A stretch of DNA of 64,000 nucleotides from Lachnospiraceae bacterium (GTDB lineage Bacteria > Bacillota > Clostridia > Lachnospirales > Lachnospiraceae). A model generated the notes under the pieces. The model was not told the origin of the DNA. It saw nothing but the letters and a program-made list of their open reading frames with translations, and did no database searches. Positions 32,726-41,788 of the stretch are shown here, piece by piece; within the stretch, counting starts at the first letter, position 1, and the number at the start of each line of letters is the position of its first letter. The position numbers and the translations under genes were made by a program. The DNA is taken from assembly GCA_910576335.1 (NCBI GenBank), contig CAJTIU010000012.1, forward strand, positions 1 through 64,000. The letters are read 5' to 3'.

Positions 32726-34310
32726 TTTGGAACAGATTAAGATCATGACAGGGCTGGAGCTCTGTAATCTCTTTGGCATCAATGTTTTACGGTTTTCTAA
32801 GGATGCGCGTGCGAAAAAGAGGGCTGTGATGCTGTCCGTTCTCTGGGCGTTCCTGATTATTATGATGCTTTTTTACATGGGCGGTCTTTCCTATGGCTTG
32901 GTTCGGCTTGGGGCGGAAGATGAGGTCATTTCATGCTTGATCGCGGTTTCCAGTATCCTGATTTTTATTTTTGGAATCTTAAAGGCGGGAAGCCACATGT
33001 TCCGGATACAGGGATTTGATATGATATCCGCCCTGCCTGTAACAAAAGGCGTGATAGTAATCAGCCGATTTCTGCGCATGTATACGGAAAATATCCTGCT
33101 GACAGGTCTGGTACTGATTCCGGGGATCGCAGTATATGCCTGGTCGGTGAGGCCGGGGGCAACATTTTATTTGAATGCATTTCTTGGAATCTGGTCCGTG
33201 CCGTTATTGCCAATGACAGGGGCGATCCTTGCGGGGGCGTTGGTTTCAGGTATTTCCGCCAGAATGAGACATAAAAGCCTGGCGGCGTCAGCGCTGACGC
33301 TTCTGTTAGCTTTTGCGGTTATGTTTGGTTCTTCACGGCTTACGGCTATGGAAGGGATGGAAAGCATGGAGATTATAGCGGAACTGTCAGGGATGGTTTC
33401 GGCCGTGCTGGAGGACTGCTATCCGCCTGCCGTCTGGCTTGGAACGGCGATTGTAAAGGGGGAATTCAGCCGGTGCCTGATGTATACGGGAATGTTTCTG
33501 GCTGTATTTGCTGCAGCGGCAGCGATCGTATCCGCCTGTTTTCAATCCATCTGCCGGAACCTGCATACAACGGCGGCAAAGCATGATTATCAGGTGGGAG
33601 AGCTGAAAGCGGATTCGGCGCTGACGTCTCTGTGCAGGAAGGAATTCCGACGATATGTTTCATCCAGTATCTATGTGTCCAATACGTTGATTGGGCCGAT
33701 TATGGGATGCATCATATCGGGGGCTCTTCTTTTTACAGGGCCGGAGAGGATTAAGGAAATACTGCCGGTTCCGGTTGATCTGGCGGGGATCGCACCATTC
33801 CTGCTGGCAGGTACTTTTTGTATGATGACCACTGCGGCGACTTCTGTTTCTATGGAAGGGAAGAACTGGTGGCTCGTCAAAAGCCTGCCACTGCCGACGA
33901 AAACGATTCTTGACGCGAAGATTCTGATGAATTTGATACTGGTTCTGCCTTTTTATCTCCTGTCAGAGGTTTTCTTAATCTTAGCATTAAGGCCCGGGAT
34001 ACAGGAAGGTTTCTGGCTGGCAGTGATTCCGGTGGTTATCCTTTTGTTTGCCTGTATATACGGGATTACCATAAACCTGCATTTCCCGGTTATGGATTGG
34101 GAGAATGAAGTAAGCGTGGTCAAACAGAGCGCTTCAGCCATACTTGGCGGTATGGGCGGGGCTGTTCTTGCGGTTCTTGGCGGCGCGGGTGCCTGTGTGG
34201 TTCCGGGAGGATGTTCTGGTGGATATGAGGCGGTTCTGTGTGTGTTGATTTTGGGGGTTGCATGGTTGTTATATCGGAAGAATAACCGCATGGATCTGCG
34301 GGGAATTTGA
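32706..34310 (+). CDS. large ABC permease
   Basis: A 534-residue membrane protein with about twelve hydrophobic segments and a soluble loop in the middle (HTTAAKHDYQVGELKADSAL, SLCRKEFRRYVSSS). The second half repeats the first in plan. Not a standard ABC-2 length; the family is uncharacterised. Coupled to the ATPase by a 20-base overlap. Like the 480-residue permease at 9380 it sits in an XRE-regulated cluster. Confidence 0.7.
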   Translation: MMSAQISLEQIKIMTGLELCNLFGINVLRFSKDARAKKRAVMLSVLWAFLIIMMLFYMGGLSYGLVRLGAEDEVISCLIAVSSILIFIFGILKAGSHMFRIQGFDMISALPVTKGVIVISRFLRMYTENILLTGLVLIPGIAVYAWSVRPGATFYLNAFLGIWSVPLLPMTGAILAGALVSGISARMRHKSLAASALTLLLAFAVMFGSSRLTAMEGMESMEIIAELSGMVSAVLEDCYPPAVWLGTAIVKGEFSRCLMYTGMFLAVFAAAAAIVSACFQSICRNLHTTAAKHDYQVGELKADSALTSLCRKEFRRYVSSSIYVSNTLIGPIMGCIISGALLFTGPERIKEILPVPVDLAGIAPFLLAGTFCMMTTAATSVSMEGKNWWLVKSLPLPTKTILDAKILMNLILVLPFYLLSEVFLILALRPGIQEGFWLAVIPVVILLFACIYGITINLHFPVMDWENEVSVVKQSASAILGGMGGAVLAVLGGAGACVVPGGCSGGYEAVLCVLILGVAWLLYRKNNRMDLRGI

Positions 34311-34430
34311 GGAAAACAGGATTGATATATTTCGTCTTTGGATGGCTGTAGTCAGAAAAGGGCATAGAGTGAAAAGCCTGGTAAAAAAAATATGGTATGA
34401 TTTGAACATCAAATTAAGGAGGTGCCGCAA

Positions 34431-34599
34431 TGCACGCATGGGAAACAATAAACCGAATTTTGAGGATTGGTAACAGCGAATTTTGATCGGGCAAACAAGT
34501 ATCTTTTCGGAACATGGCTGCCTCAGCACAATTTAACAACGGAGCCATTTTCGGTAGAAAAGTATTTCCAGAATGCAGAAGATATGGTATGTAAATAAA
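34431..34599 (+). pseudogene. AraC-family regulator remnant
   Basis: GGAGGTG and an ATG start MHAWETINRILR, the usual opening of AraC regulators with an effector domain, but the frame stops after 18 codons. In the next frame NFDRANKYLFGTWLPQHNL matches part of a GyrI-like effector-binding domain and stops. About 200 codons in between, including the helix-turn-helix, are gone. Confidence 0.5.
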
Positions 34600-34612
34600 T
34601 TCATAAATCTAG

Positions 34613-34943
34613 AGAAAAACTTACATCGGCCAATGGGAGTGATCCGGTAAGCTTTGTATATGAAGACTCCTCATTTCCTAACGCAGAATATTCTATCTAT
34701 GCTGCCGAAGATATCATAAGTCAGGATAAGAAAACATTGATCCATAAAAAGGATACACTGTACAGGAAACAACAAAATATAATTTCGCTTACATATGCCG
34801 GTCAGACAACCACTCTTGCATTGGCCGAAACCGAATATAGCAACAAACGGCCGGAAGTAAAGGTATTTTCTTTTAATTCAGCGGCATTCATATTTGTAGT
34901 AGCTTTATCTTTTGCCGAGTACTCATCTGTTCTCACAATATAG
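34613..34943 (+). pseudogene. SpaA/CnaB-type surface-protein fragment
   Basis: An open stretch without a start encodes NAEYSIYAAEDIISQDKKT and LIHKKDTLYRKQQN, typical of prealbumin-like (CnaB/SpaA) isopeptide domains of Gram-positive surface proteins. It then ends in an unrelated hydrophobic tail. Both ends of the original gene are missing. The rest of 34944-35040 holds nothing recognisable. Confidence 0.5.
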
Positions 34944-35040
34944 TGCTTCCTTATATAGACAATACCCCTTCTTTACTTTTTATTATAAATAATTATGCGA
35001 AGACTGCTGGCAAGATAATGGATCTAAAAATATTACTATA

Positions 35041-36141
35041 TCATTTTTGACTGCTTTTTTTAATAGAAACGATATTAGCCGCCCGTTTCCTATTATCATT
35101 AGTCATCTCAGCATAATGTTTTTTGGTGGTATTTACATCTTTATGCCCAAGAACATCCGCCACAAGATAAATATCTCCAGTTTCCTTATATAAAGCAGTT
35201 CCATATGTGCTCCGAAGCTTATGAGGGGTAATTTTCTTATTCGTGTTTATCATTGTACAGTATTTTTTCACCATAACCTCTATACTGCGAACCGCCATAC
35301 GATTCCCTCTAAGTGAAAGAAATAATGCTTTCTCTTCATCGTTGCCCTTCAATAGGGATTCCCTAGGGGATAATTGTTTTATTTCATTACTTAGATTCTC
35401 TGGATTTTCCTGAATACCTAAATAGTAGCAGAGGGTGTCCCGTATATCATCACCAAAGTATATATATGCTTCATTTCCACCTTTCCGGATCACCCGGAAC
35501 GTCTGATTATTAAAGTCTATGTCCGTAATATCCAATCCAGCCAATTCCGATACTCGCATTCCAGTTCCCAAAAATGAAGTTAAAATAGCACGGTCGCGGG
35601 CCATTGTAAGATTATGAAATTTTTTCTGGCGATCTGTCATATTAGTCGGACTCTCGACCGCATCCATCAAATCGAATATTTGTTCCTGATCCAGTGTGAT
35701 AATCACTTTATCATGGACTTTTGGCCGATCAATTGCATTTAATGGATTATTTGAAACAATCTGCCTTTTATTAAAGAAAGCATACATATTACTAAGAGCA
35801 GACAATTTACGTGCTTTTGCAGATTCACCGTTTCTATATTCCATACCTTCAAATATATAATAGTTAAGATGTTCCAGATACTCATCGATGTCAGCTGGTG
35901 TCATTTCCTCAAGGACTTTAAGAGGAATATCCTTAATCTCAAAATCCCTGTATATAGGATTTCTCATAACAATAAATTGTAAAAAGGTATAGATATCCCT
36001 GCAGTACCCGGTCTGTGTCCTTGGCGATGTTGATGAAGCAATTCCTCTGAAATAATCTGTACAAAAAGGAGGCATTTGCTTCAACAATGCTCTCAAAGCC
36101 AATATATTCTGTGTTCTTACAGTATCCGTATATTCACTCAT
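35041..36141 (-). CDS. tyrosine recombinase (XerC/D-like)
   Basis: A 366-residue tyrosine recombinase. N-terminal core-binding domain to about residue 150 (TQTGYCRDIYTFLQFIV, KLSALSNMYAFF), then the catalytic domain: Arg in GTGMRVSELAGLDI, Lys strand, H-x-x-R in HKLRSTYGTALY, LGHKDVNTTKKHYAEM with the second His and the nucleophile Tyr. It looks complete and active. No element boundary is evident beside it. The leader carries a 38-bp palindrome and a consensus promoter. Confidence 0.85.
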   Translation of the reverse strand: MSEYTDTVRTQNILALRALLKQMPPFCTDYFRGIASSTSPRTQTGYCRDIYTFLQFIVMRNPIYRDFEIKDIPLKVLEEMTPADIDEYLEHLNYYIFEGMEYRNGESAKARKLSALSNMYAFFNKRQIVSNNPLNAIDRPKVHDKVIITLDQEQIFDLMDAVESPTNMTDRQKKFHNLTMARDRAILTSFLGTGMRVSELAGLDITDIDFNNQTFRVIRKGGNEAYIYFGDDIRDTLCYYLGIQENPENLSNEIKQLSPRESLLKGNDEEKALFLSLRGNRMAVRSIEVMVKKYCTMINTNKKITPHKLRSTYGTALYKETGDIYLVADVLGHKDVNTTKKHYAEMTNDNRKRAANIVSIKKSSQK

Positions 36142-36168
36142 AAAACCTTCCTCTATTCTCTTTTAGTC

Positions 36169-36206
36169 ATATTATTGCGTAAAATCTGCATTTCACGCAA
36201 TAATAT
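36169..36206. promoter_or_regulatory. 38-bp palindrome in the recombinase leader
   Basis: Arms ATATTATTGCGTAAAA and TTTCACGCAATAATAT (15 of 16 pairs) flank the 6-base centre TCTGCA, just downstream of the recombinase transcription start. The 6-base centre with inverted arms is the shape of a tyrosine-recombinase core site, so it may be the enzyme's binding site or an autoregulatory operator. As RNA it would also fold as a hairpin. Confidence 0.65.
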
Positions 36207-36217
36207 AAATTGCTATT

Positions 36218-36246
36218 ATTCTACCCCGCCAAATGCAAATTGTCAA
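36218..36246 (-). promoter_or_regulatory. promoter of the recombinase gene
   Basis: TTGACA (36241-36246) and TAGAAT (36218-36223) on the minus strand with a 17-bp spacer. The predicted start falls directly at the edge of the palindrome. Confidence 0.75.
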
Positions 36247-36355
36247 TATCTCAAAAAATAATCCATCTGATCTATCTGATTGGTCAGGATAATATACATA
36301 AAAACCAGCATTTAGGCCGTCCATTGCCGCATGCAATTTAAAATGACGGACTAAA

Positions 36356-36416
36356 ATGCCTTGCATCTTTCTACAAAGCATCCGGTTAATAAAGAAACGA
36401 TTTCAAGCATCCAACA
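36356..36416. repeat. decayed copy of the 26.2-kb repeat
   Basis: ATGCCTTGCATCTTTCTACA and GCATCCGG with following bases align to GTGCCTTGCACCTTGCTACA and GCATCTGG at 26237 on. About 40 bp are recognisable, with scattered transitions. Confidence 0.55.
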
Positions 36417-36451
36417 AGAATGAAAAACTAATAGACTTAAAGCTCTAGAAA

Positions 36452-37546
36452 TTATCCGATCAAAATTTTCTTCCCTTCAAATGCAAATCCATATTTTCGA
36501 ATTCGCTCTGTCGGAATCCCTTTTGCTTCCAAGTCCTCAGCATAGCGCATCCTGTCAATCTGATCTAATGCTTCTGCTACGGCATCCTCTAAAGTCTGCT
36601 TCTTTTTTGCGTTGCAGACCTTAAATTCGATAATTGCAGCATCTTCCGAAGGCTGGAGAGGCTCCAGCATCACATCATATCTTCCGAAACCGCTTTCCCG
36701 GTTGGATGTGATTCTGTACTTGTCTGCCAGTTCAACGATCAGTCCAAGCACGAAACCATGGTAAAAACGTTCAGGTTCAGTATCCTCAGAAGGACTTTTG
36801 CCGGTATCGAAGTAACTAAAGGAAGCGGAAGCAACCCGGTTTATATAGGTATTCATGGCATCCACATCCCCCAGCAGAAACGCTTTAATGAACGTGTTAT
36901 ATGCAGAGGCAGAAGCAGGCTGCCTAAACCATTCGGCTACCATTCGCCTAAACATCGCAGTAACTTCCCAATTAGTCAACTTTAATCTGCATTCCGGGTA
37001 TCCACTGTCTAAAAATTCAAACTGCTCTACCCGCAGATAGCCGCTTGCCAATAACAGGCTCCAGAGAGCATTTTCGTCGGCATCCAGCATATTGAATACG
37101 ACCTGCTCATCAATCTGTGCATAGAGTGGCTTGCCGGAAAGCAGATCCTCCATGGCAATCTTCAGATCTGGGCTCCCTTCCCGGATTAGTTTCCCAATCA
37201 AGCCGTTGCTGCTGGTGTTGGCCCAGTATGGAGAAAAACGGCGTTTGTCCAGATAATTGATGATTGACCAGGGATTGTAGATGTCTGGCTTTTTGCCGAA
37301 GGTAAAGCCATCATACCAGTACCGCACCCGTTCCCGCTGTTCATACAACCCATATTCTTTCAGAATCTCCCAAACCTCCTCTTGTGTGAAGCCGAAAGAA
37401 TCCTCGTATTTTTCAGAGGTCGTAGTCACCATGCTCAGGGTCAGTGTCTTTCCGAAACGCCTGGGGCGAGTGATCAGTGTAACTTCATCCCCGCTTTCCC
37501 ACCACAGAGCATGCATTACAGTGTACCCTTGGGTATAAAAGTACAA
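36452..37546 (-). pseudogene. AAA-ATPase-like/PD-(D/E)XK protein with deletions
   Basis: A 364-codon frame with an AAA-ATPase-like start (TLITRPRRFGKTLTLSM, the P-loop RPRRFGKT) joined directly to VTTTSEKYEDSFGFTQEEV, and a C-terminal PD-(D/E)XK nuclease (RYDVMLEPLQPSEDAAIIEFKV). Family members are above 500 residues and have about 200 residues between these blocks. The first 20 residues are foreign and the start would be a TTG. So both the 5' end and an internal segment appear lost, with the frame preserved. It had served an unknown, possibly defence-linked, function. Confidence 0.65.
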
Positions 37547-37761
37547 ACTTCATGATTTCTATGCATATAGTATACGTGGGAACTACTGTTTAAACAAGAA
37601 TAATTTTGGTAGTTTTTATTAATTCCATTGCATCTAAGTAAATTCATAGCATATACAGGAAGCTCTTTTTCCGGTTTATAAACAATGTCCACCAGAAACT
37701 ATAGTCATGTTTATGTTAATTACTTATCATTTCAGAACCTCCCTTTTCGTTTTCACACATT

Positions 37762-38208
37762 TCATTTTCTTTTGGCAAATTTTTCTTTTGCGTATTCATA
37801 GGCTTCCCGAATATACGGCTTTAAATCTTCAAAAGTCTTTCCCGATGGGTTCAGTACACACAGCCACCCCATCCACGCATAAACCGGATGCGGCAAAAAA
37901 CAGTCAACCGCAGAAAAATCATAATCCATTTCCACAATCCCGCCTGCCCCCGGACGTTTTGGCACAGCTCCAAACAGCCCCACAAACGTACCCTTACGGA
38001 CACCCAGGTTCACCCGGTAAACCCCCGGTCGATCTAGCTTAGAGCCTTTATCATTATCACCGTCCTTCTCCTTGACCGTCAATATGTACACACCTCGTTT
38101 CAGCACATGGCCGGGATTATAAAAAATCCCTTTTTCTCCCCAGCTCTCCACAAGGACGCTCCCTTCCAGATTCTCCAGACAATACTTCAATATCTCATCC
38201 GGCTTCAT
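37762..38208 (-). CDS. DUF6194 family protein
   Basis: A 148-residue protein with the DUF6194-like pattern WGEKGIFYNPGHVLKRGVYIL, KLDRPGVYRVNLGV, and HPVYAWMGWLCVLNPSGKTFE. Function unknown. Its start overlaps the preceding GNAT gene by four bases, so they are one transcript. The 37547-37761 gap downstream of it holds nothing recognisable. Confidence 0.65.
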   Translation of the reverse strand: MKPDEILKYCLENLEGSVLVESWGEKGIFYNPGHVLKRGVYILTVKEKDGDNDKGSKLDRPGVYRVNLGVRKGTFVGLFGAVPKRPGAGGIVEMDYDFSAVDCFLPHPVYAWMGWLCVLNPSGKTFEDLKPYIREAYEYAKEKFAKRK

Positions 38209-38747
38209 ATCCCACCCCCTGTACTTTTCAGATTCCTTTTATAAATCTCCAATTCATAAGTTTTCCCACTGCGCTGGTCTGTCTTCTGCTCCGAATGCTG
38301 ATAAGTCAATCCGCAGGATAAGGCCAGCGCCCTTGAAGCAAGATTCCCTGCCCGTGTAGAATAATAAAATTCCTGCCCGCCTAAAGAAAAACAGTATTCC
38401 ATCAATAAACGCAGTATCTGTTTCCCATATCCCCTTCCGACATACTCCGGCCCCAGGGCAATACCAGTCTCATGATAAATATGCGGCTCTGTTTCCTCCA
38501 CTCCGGCAAATCCAATGGCCTGCCCGCTACTTCTCTCATAAACCAGCCATGCGTCATGGGTTTTCTGCCATGCGACCGTCCTCTGTATCCTTTCCCTGGC
38601 CCCATCCTCATCAGCCGTTACCTTCCATACCATATATTCCGCTGTTTCCGGCCTTGACCAGACATTACGGTATATGGAACTCCAGTCTTCATATTTTGCT
38701 TTCCCAAGAATAATATCTTCTGTCTCCATCCTGCCTTTATCCCTCAT
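38205..38747 (-). CDS. GNAT N-acetyltransferase
   Basis: A 180-residue GNAT enzyme. The acetyl-CoA loop is VGRGYGKQIL, followed by the alpha helix and a C-terminal LSCGLTYQHSEQ strand. RimJ-like substrate region. GGGGG precedes an ATG at 38747; an ATG at 38729 is an alternative. First of four acetyltransferase genes on this strand (in map order), co-transcribed with DUF6194. Substrate unknown. Confidence 0.8.
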   Translation of the reverse strand: MRDKGRMETEDIILGKAKYEDWSSIYRNVWSRPETAEYMVWKVTADEDGARERIQRTVAWQKTHDAWLVYERSSGQAIGFAGVEETEPHIYHETGIALGPEYVGRGYGKQILRLLMEYCFSLGGQEFYYSTRAGNLASRALALSCGLTYQHSEQKTDQRSGKTYELEIYKRNLKSTGGGI

Positions 38748-38759
38748 AAACAACCCCCA

Positions 38760-39521
38760 TCACAGCCAGACCGCCCAGTCTCCGTAATCAAAAGTCCCGC
38801 TCCCATGATGCAGTTTCCCGCTTTCTTTCAATCCACGGAAACTGTCCCTCATCCGGATAATGATCTCCGGCCGGATATCCAGAGAATGGTGCGCCGGAAA
38901 CACCCTTTCCGCAGGAAGCAGCGCCATCTTCTCCAGTGAGGAAAGATAGGCTCCCGGGTCTGTAGATGGATAATACGCAAACAAAGTATCTTTATAAATC
39001 AGATCCCCCGTAAAAAGATACCCTCGCTCCGGTTCCCAAAAGCACATATGCCCCGGTGAATGTCCCGGCGTATGATAAACCTCTATCATCCTCCCGCCAA
39101 TATCAATCTTTTCCCCGCCATGCAGAACCATGGACGGCCTTCCCTGAAACATCTCATAGCTACCCACATCATAACCTTCTGGCAGTTCACAACGGTCAAC
39201 TACCATATCCCTGACCGTTTCCATAGACAAGGGGAATCCGCCCCACAGCCACCCCAATTCCTCTTCATGGGCATAGAAATCCGGAAAGTATTTATGCCCT
39301 CCGATATGATCCCAATGGATATGCGTGGCAACAGCCGTAACCGGCTGGTCTGTCAGCTTCACCACTTCATCATGGATATTACAGATCCCAAGCCCCGTAT
39401 CGATCAGCAGACTCCGCCCGGAGCCATTCAGCAGATAACAATGTGTTTCCTCCCAATGCCGGTACTCGCTGATGATATAAGTATCCTTATCTATTCTGTC
39501 AACAGTAAACCATTTATCCAT
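38760..39521 (-). CDS. metallo-beta-lactamase fold hydrolase
   Basis: A 253-residue zinc hydrolase. Metal motifs: H-x-H-x-D-H in THIHWDHIGGH (near residue 86), H in PGHSPGHM, D in FTGDLIY, and H in FPAHHSLD. The fold covers glyoxalase II, lactonases and nucleases; this sequence lacks a leader peptide and is more likely a cytoplasmic hydrolase or lactonase than a beta-lactamase. Lies in a run of acetyltransferases. Confidence 0.8.
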   Translation of the reverse strand: MDKWFTVDRIDKDTYIISEYRHWEETHCYLLNGSGRSLLIDTGLGICNIHDEVVKLTDQPVTAVATHIHWDHIGGHKYFPDFYAHEEELGWLWGGFPLSMETVRDMVVDRCELPEGYDVGSYEMFQGRPSMVLHGGEKIDIGGRMIEVYHTPGHSPGHMCFWEPERGYLFTGDLIYKDTLFAYYPSTDPGAYLSSLEKMALLPAERVFPAHHSLDIRPEIIIRMRDSFRGLKESGKLHHGSGTFDYGDWAVWL

Positions 39522-39541
39522 CTGTTCCCTCCTGAAAATCT

Positions 39542-40030
39542 TTATTCCTTTCCACCTGCCGCCTTTTCCATTGTATGATAACAGAGATAATCCCCGCCCT
39601 CTGTTTCAATTTTCTCATAAGTTTTTATCCGATATCCCCGCTTCAAATACATACTTTCCGCCGGAAAAGACGCATCAATATGTACTGCATGATGCTTCCT
39701 GAAAACCATATCCTCCAATAAGTCCATCATTCTGCTTCCATAACCCTTTGCCTGATATTCCGGCAAAATAAACAGCCTGCAGATCTCATTCCCCCGAACG
39801 CTGCCGGTTCCCACGATCTTCCCCTGCACCACCGCAAAATAAATATCTTCCCAGACAAACGCTTCCCTTATCCTCTGTTCATTATGCAAGTCCAGAAAAA
39901 ACTGTACTGCCCCGGAAGGATAATAATGAGGATAGACGGCCCTTATTGTCTTTTCTGCAATCTCCGCCACCTTCACCGGAGATTCCGCCCGCTTTAGCTG
40001 CATATCAAAATCCTTATCCTGCATCTCCAC
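39542..40030 (-). CDS. GNAT N-acetyltransferase
   Basis: A 162-residue GNAT enzyme with the acetyl-CoA motif QAKGYGSRMMDLLE and a preceding strand ICRLFILPEY. The C-terminus has YLKRGYRI, a typical beta-bulge strand. Substrate unknown; the neighbours add no clue except a similar protein just upstream. Confidence 0.8.
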   Translation of the reverse strand: MEMQDKDFDMQLKRAESPVKVAEIAEKTIRAVYPHYYPSGAVQFFLDLHNEQRIREAFVWEDIYFAVVQGKIVGTGSVRGNEICRLFILPEYQAKGYGSRMMDLLEDMVFRKHHAVHIDASFPAESMYLKRGYRIKTYEKIETEGGDYLCYHTMEKAAGGKE

Positions 40031-40132
40031 GCCTCTTCTTTCGTGAACTCAACACCATTTGCCACTCATCTGCCCCGCACACCAGCAGATCTTTCACATT
40101 TCACATAACCTCCAATCTCTGAAAACAGATCG

Positions 40133-40594
40133 TTATCTGCCTTTCAGATTCTTTGCCATACACAATGATTCCGGCATATCCTCATACGGGCCATAATTAG
40201 GGATCATCTGAAAACCCAGTTTCTTATATACAGCGCAGGATTCAGCCAATAATTCCCCGGTTTCAAGAACCATTCTCTTATATCCCAGCTCCACAGCCCA
40301 TTCCATTAACAGAGAAACAAGCCTGCTCCCTATGCCCCGTCCCTGATATTCCGTATGTACAAACACCTGCTTCAATTCTATCGTTTCATCATCATATCTT
40401 CTGATGGCTCCGCCGCCAATTACCCGGTTCTCTTCATACACAACGATCGCTTCTTGAATTTTATCCAACTGGTTATATTTTTTGTATTTGTCTCGCTGTA
40501 TCTTTTTCCCGACCCGTCTGTCCAAATCCATATCAAGAAGCCTGGAGTTCTCTATAAAATCTTTATCCTTACCATCTGTTCTATGAAATATCAT
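40133..40594 (-). CDS. GNAT N-acetyltransferase
   Basis: A 153-residue GNAT enzyme: LKQVFVHTEYQGRGIGSRLVSLLMEWA (acetyl-CoA loop Q-G-R-G-I-G) and the VYKKLGF end. It overlaps the next acetyltransferase (40581-41114) by 14 bases, so the two are translated together. Confidence 0.85.
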   Translation of the reverse strand: MIFHRTDGKDKDFIENSRLLDMDLDRRVGKKIQRDKYKKYNQLDKIQEAIVVYEENRVIGGGAIRRYDDETIELKQVFVHTEYQGRGIGSRLVSLLMEWAVELGYKRMVLETGELLAESCAVYKKLGFQMIPNYGPYEDMPESLCMAKNLKGR

Positions 40595-41114
40595 AAAAAA
40601 GCCGCCCTTCCTCTTTCAGCAGGGAATACATTTTCATATCGATTACTTTCCCATTTTTTACAGCATTATTTCTTAATGTCCCCTCGTAATGAAAGCCCGC
40701 TTTTTCCAGCACACGGCAGGATGCCGTATTATACGCAAATGGCTCTGCGTAAATACGGATAATATCACTTTTCTCAAAAACATATCCACAGACCTGTTTT
40801 ACAGCCTCCGTCATGATTCCTTTTCCCCAGTATCCTTCAGCAATACAATATCCTAGTTCGGCTGTCTGCCTGTGAATATTTCCCTGACGGAAAACACCGA
40901 TACTTCCCACTACTCGTCCATCTGCTGATATGGCAAAAGCAAAGGTTTCATTTTCATCCGCAGACAGCATAGCGGAAATATAGTCCACCCCATCCTGTTC
41001 CGTATAAGGGTACGGCAGTCCATCCCTAAGATTATCCTGTACTTTTCTATTGGAAAGAACCATCGCCAAATCCGCCGCATCCGCCAGATTCCATTTTCTT
41101 ATTTTACAGATCAT
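40581..41114 (-). CDS. RimJ/RimL-type N-acetyltransferase
   Basis: A 177-residue GNAT of the RimJ/L group: RKWNLADAADLAMVLSNRKV at the start, EGYWGKGIMTEAVKQVCGYVF at the acetyl-CoA site, and the NTASCRVLEKAGFHYEGTLR block that defines the group. Possible target: N-terminal amine of a protein or an antibiotic amine. Overlaps the downstream GNAT gene. Confidence 0.85.
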   Translation of the reverse strand: MICKIRKWNLADAADLAMVLSNRKVQDNLRDGLPYPYTEQDGVDYISAMLSADENETFAFAISADGRVVGSIGVFRQGNIHRQTAELGYCIAEGYWGKGIMTEAVKQVCGYVFEKSDIIRIYAEPFAYNTASCRVLEKAGFHYEGTLRNNAVKNGKVIDMKMYSLLKEEGRLFYDIS

Positions 41115-41287
41115 CTTCTCGCCTCCCTGATTGATCGTCTTTCATAATAGACTCTATTATACAGCATATCCCCAACCAATGGAACGGACTTTCTAAGAAC
41201 TTTTCAAAAACAAATCAACACATTTACAGCCTTCCCGGTTTTATCTTCAAACCATAATTGCAGAAGCGGCAAAGTATCCGCTCTCCT

Positions 41288-41788
41288 TTAGTCCATATGT
41301 ATTGTTCTGTGGATTGGAAACTGGTTTATTATCAAGGCAATCACAATGCCAATCGTAGTATCTAAAATCCGTGCAATCCCAAAAGACAAAGGACTTTCAT
41401 CATTTCCATGCATCACAGTAATGCACAAAAAAACAACACACATGAGAAACGTCCCTTTTTCCTGTTTAATCAAAACAGAAAAATTGATGATTGGAATAAG
41501 AAGCACCGATAAAAACAGGTATCGTAACACTTCATATGGGATGCACCAGACATTCCTCTCGAACAGCAGGACGAGCATCCCCCACATCCCGCCGATAACC
41601 GTAGCCATCTCCCTGTTGAATGCTTCACGGAAACTGTCCTTAGAGGTGCGCTGGACGCACAGCACTGCAGCAATTGCGGCATAGAATGCCGTGTCCGATT
41701 TCCATATTATGCCTGTCAGCAAACACAGGAATACTGCCACAATTGTTTTTATTGTGCGCCCGCCAACTTTCAGACAGCTAATTCTCAT
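41288..41788 (-). CDS. FUSC/aromatic acid exporter-like membrane protein
   Basis: A 166-residue membrane protein with four or five helices, beginning GGRTIKTIVAVFLCLLTGI and ending SFGIARILDTTIGIVIALIINQF, as in the N-terminal domain of aromatic-acid exporter (ArAE_1/FUSC) proteins. The C-terminal cytoplasmic half found in longer members is not present, but short forms exist. It overlaps the PEBP gene by 11 bases. Confidence 0.7.
   Translation of the reverse strand: MRISCLKVGGRTIKTIVAVFLCLLTGIIWKSDTAFYAAIAAVLCVQRTSKDSFREAFNREMATVIGGMWGMLVLLFERNVWCIPYEVLRYLFLSVLLIPIINFSVLIKQEKGTFLMCVVFLCITVMHGNDESPLSFGIARILDTTIGIVIALIINQFPIHRTIHMD

Noticed and set aside
36160-36250. Invertible promoter switch at the recombinase
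   Set aside because: The inverted repeats are only 6 bp apart (14 bp from the outer 12-bp arms), too close to flank an invertible segment. A core site or operator is more likely.
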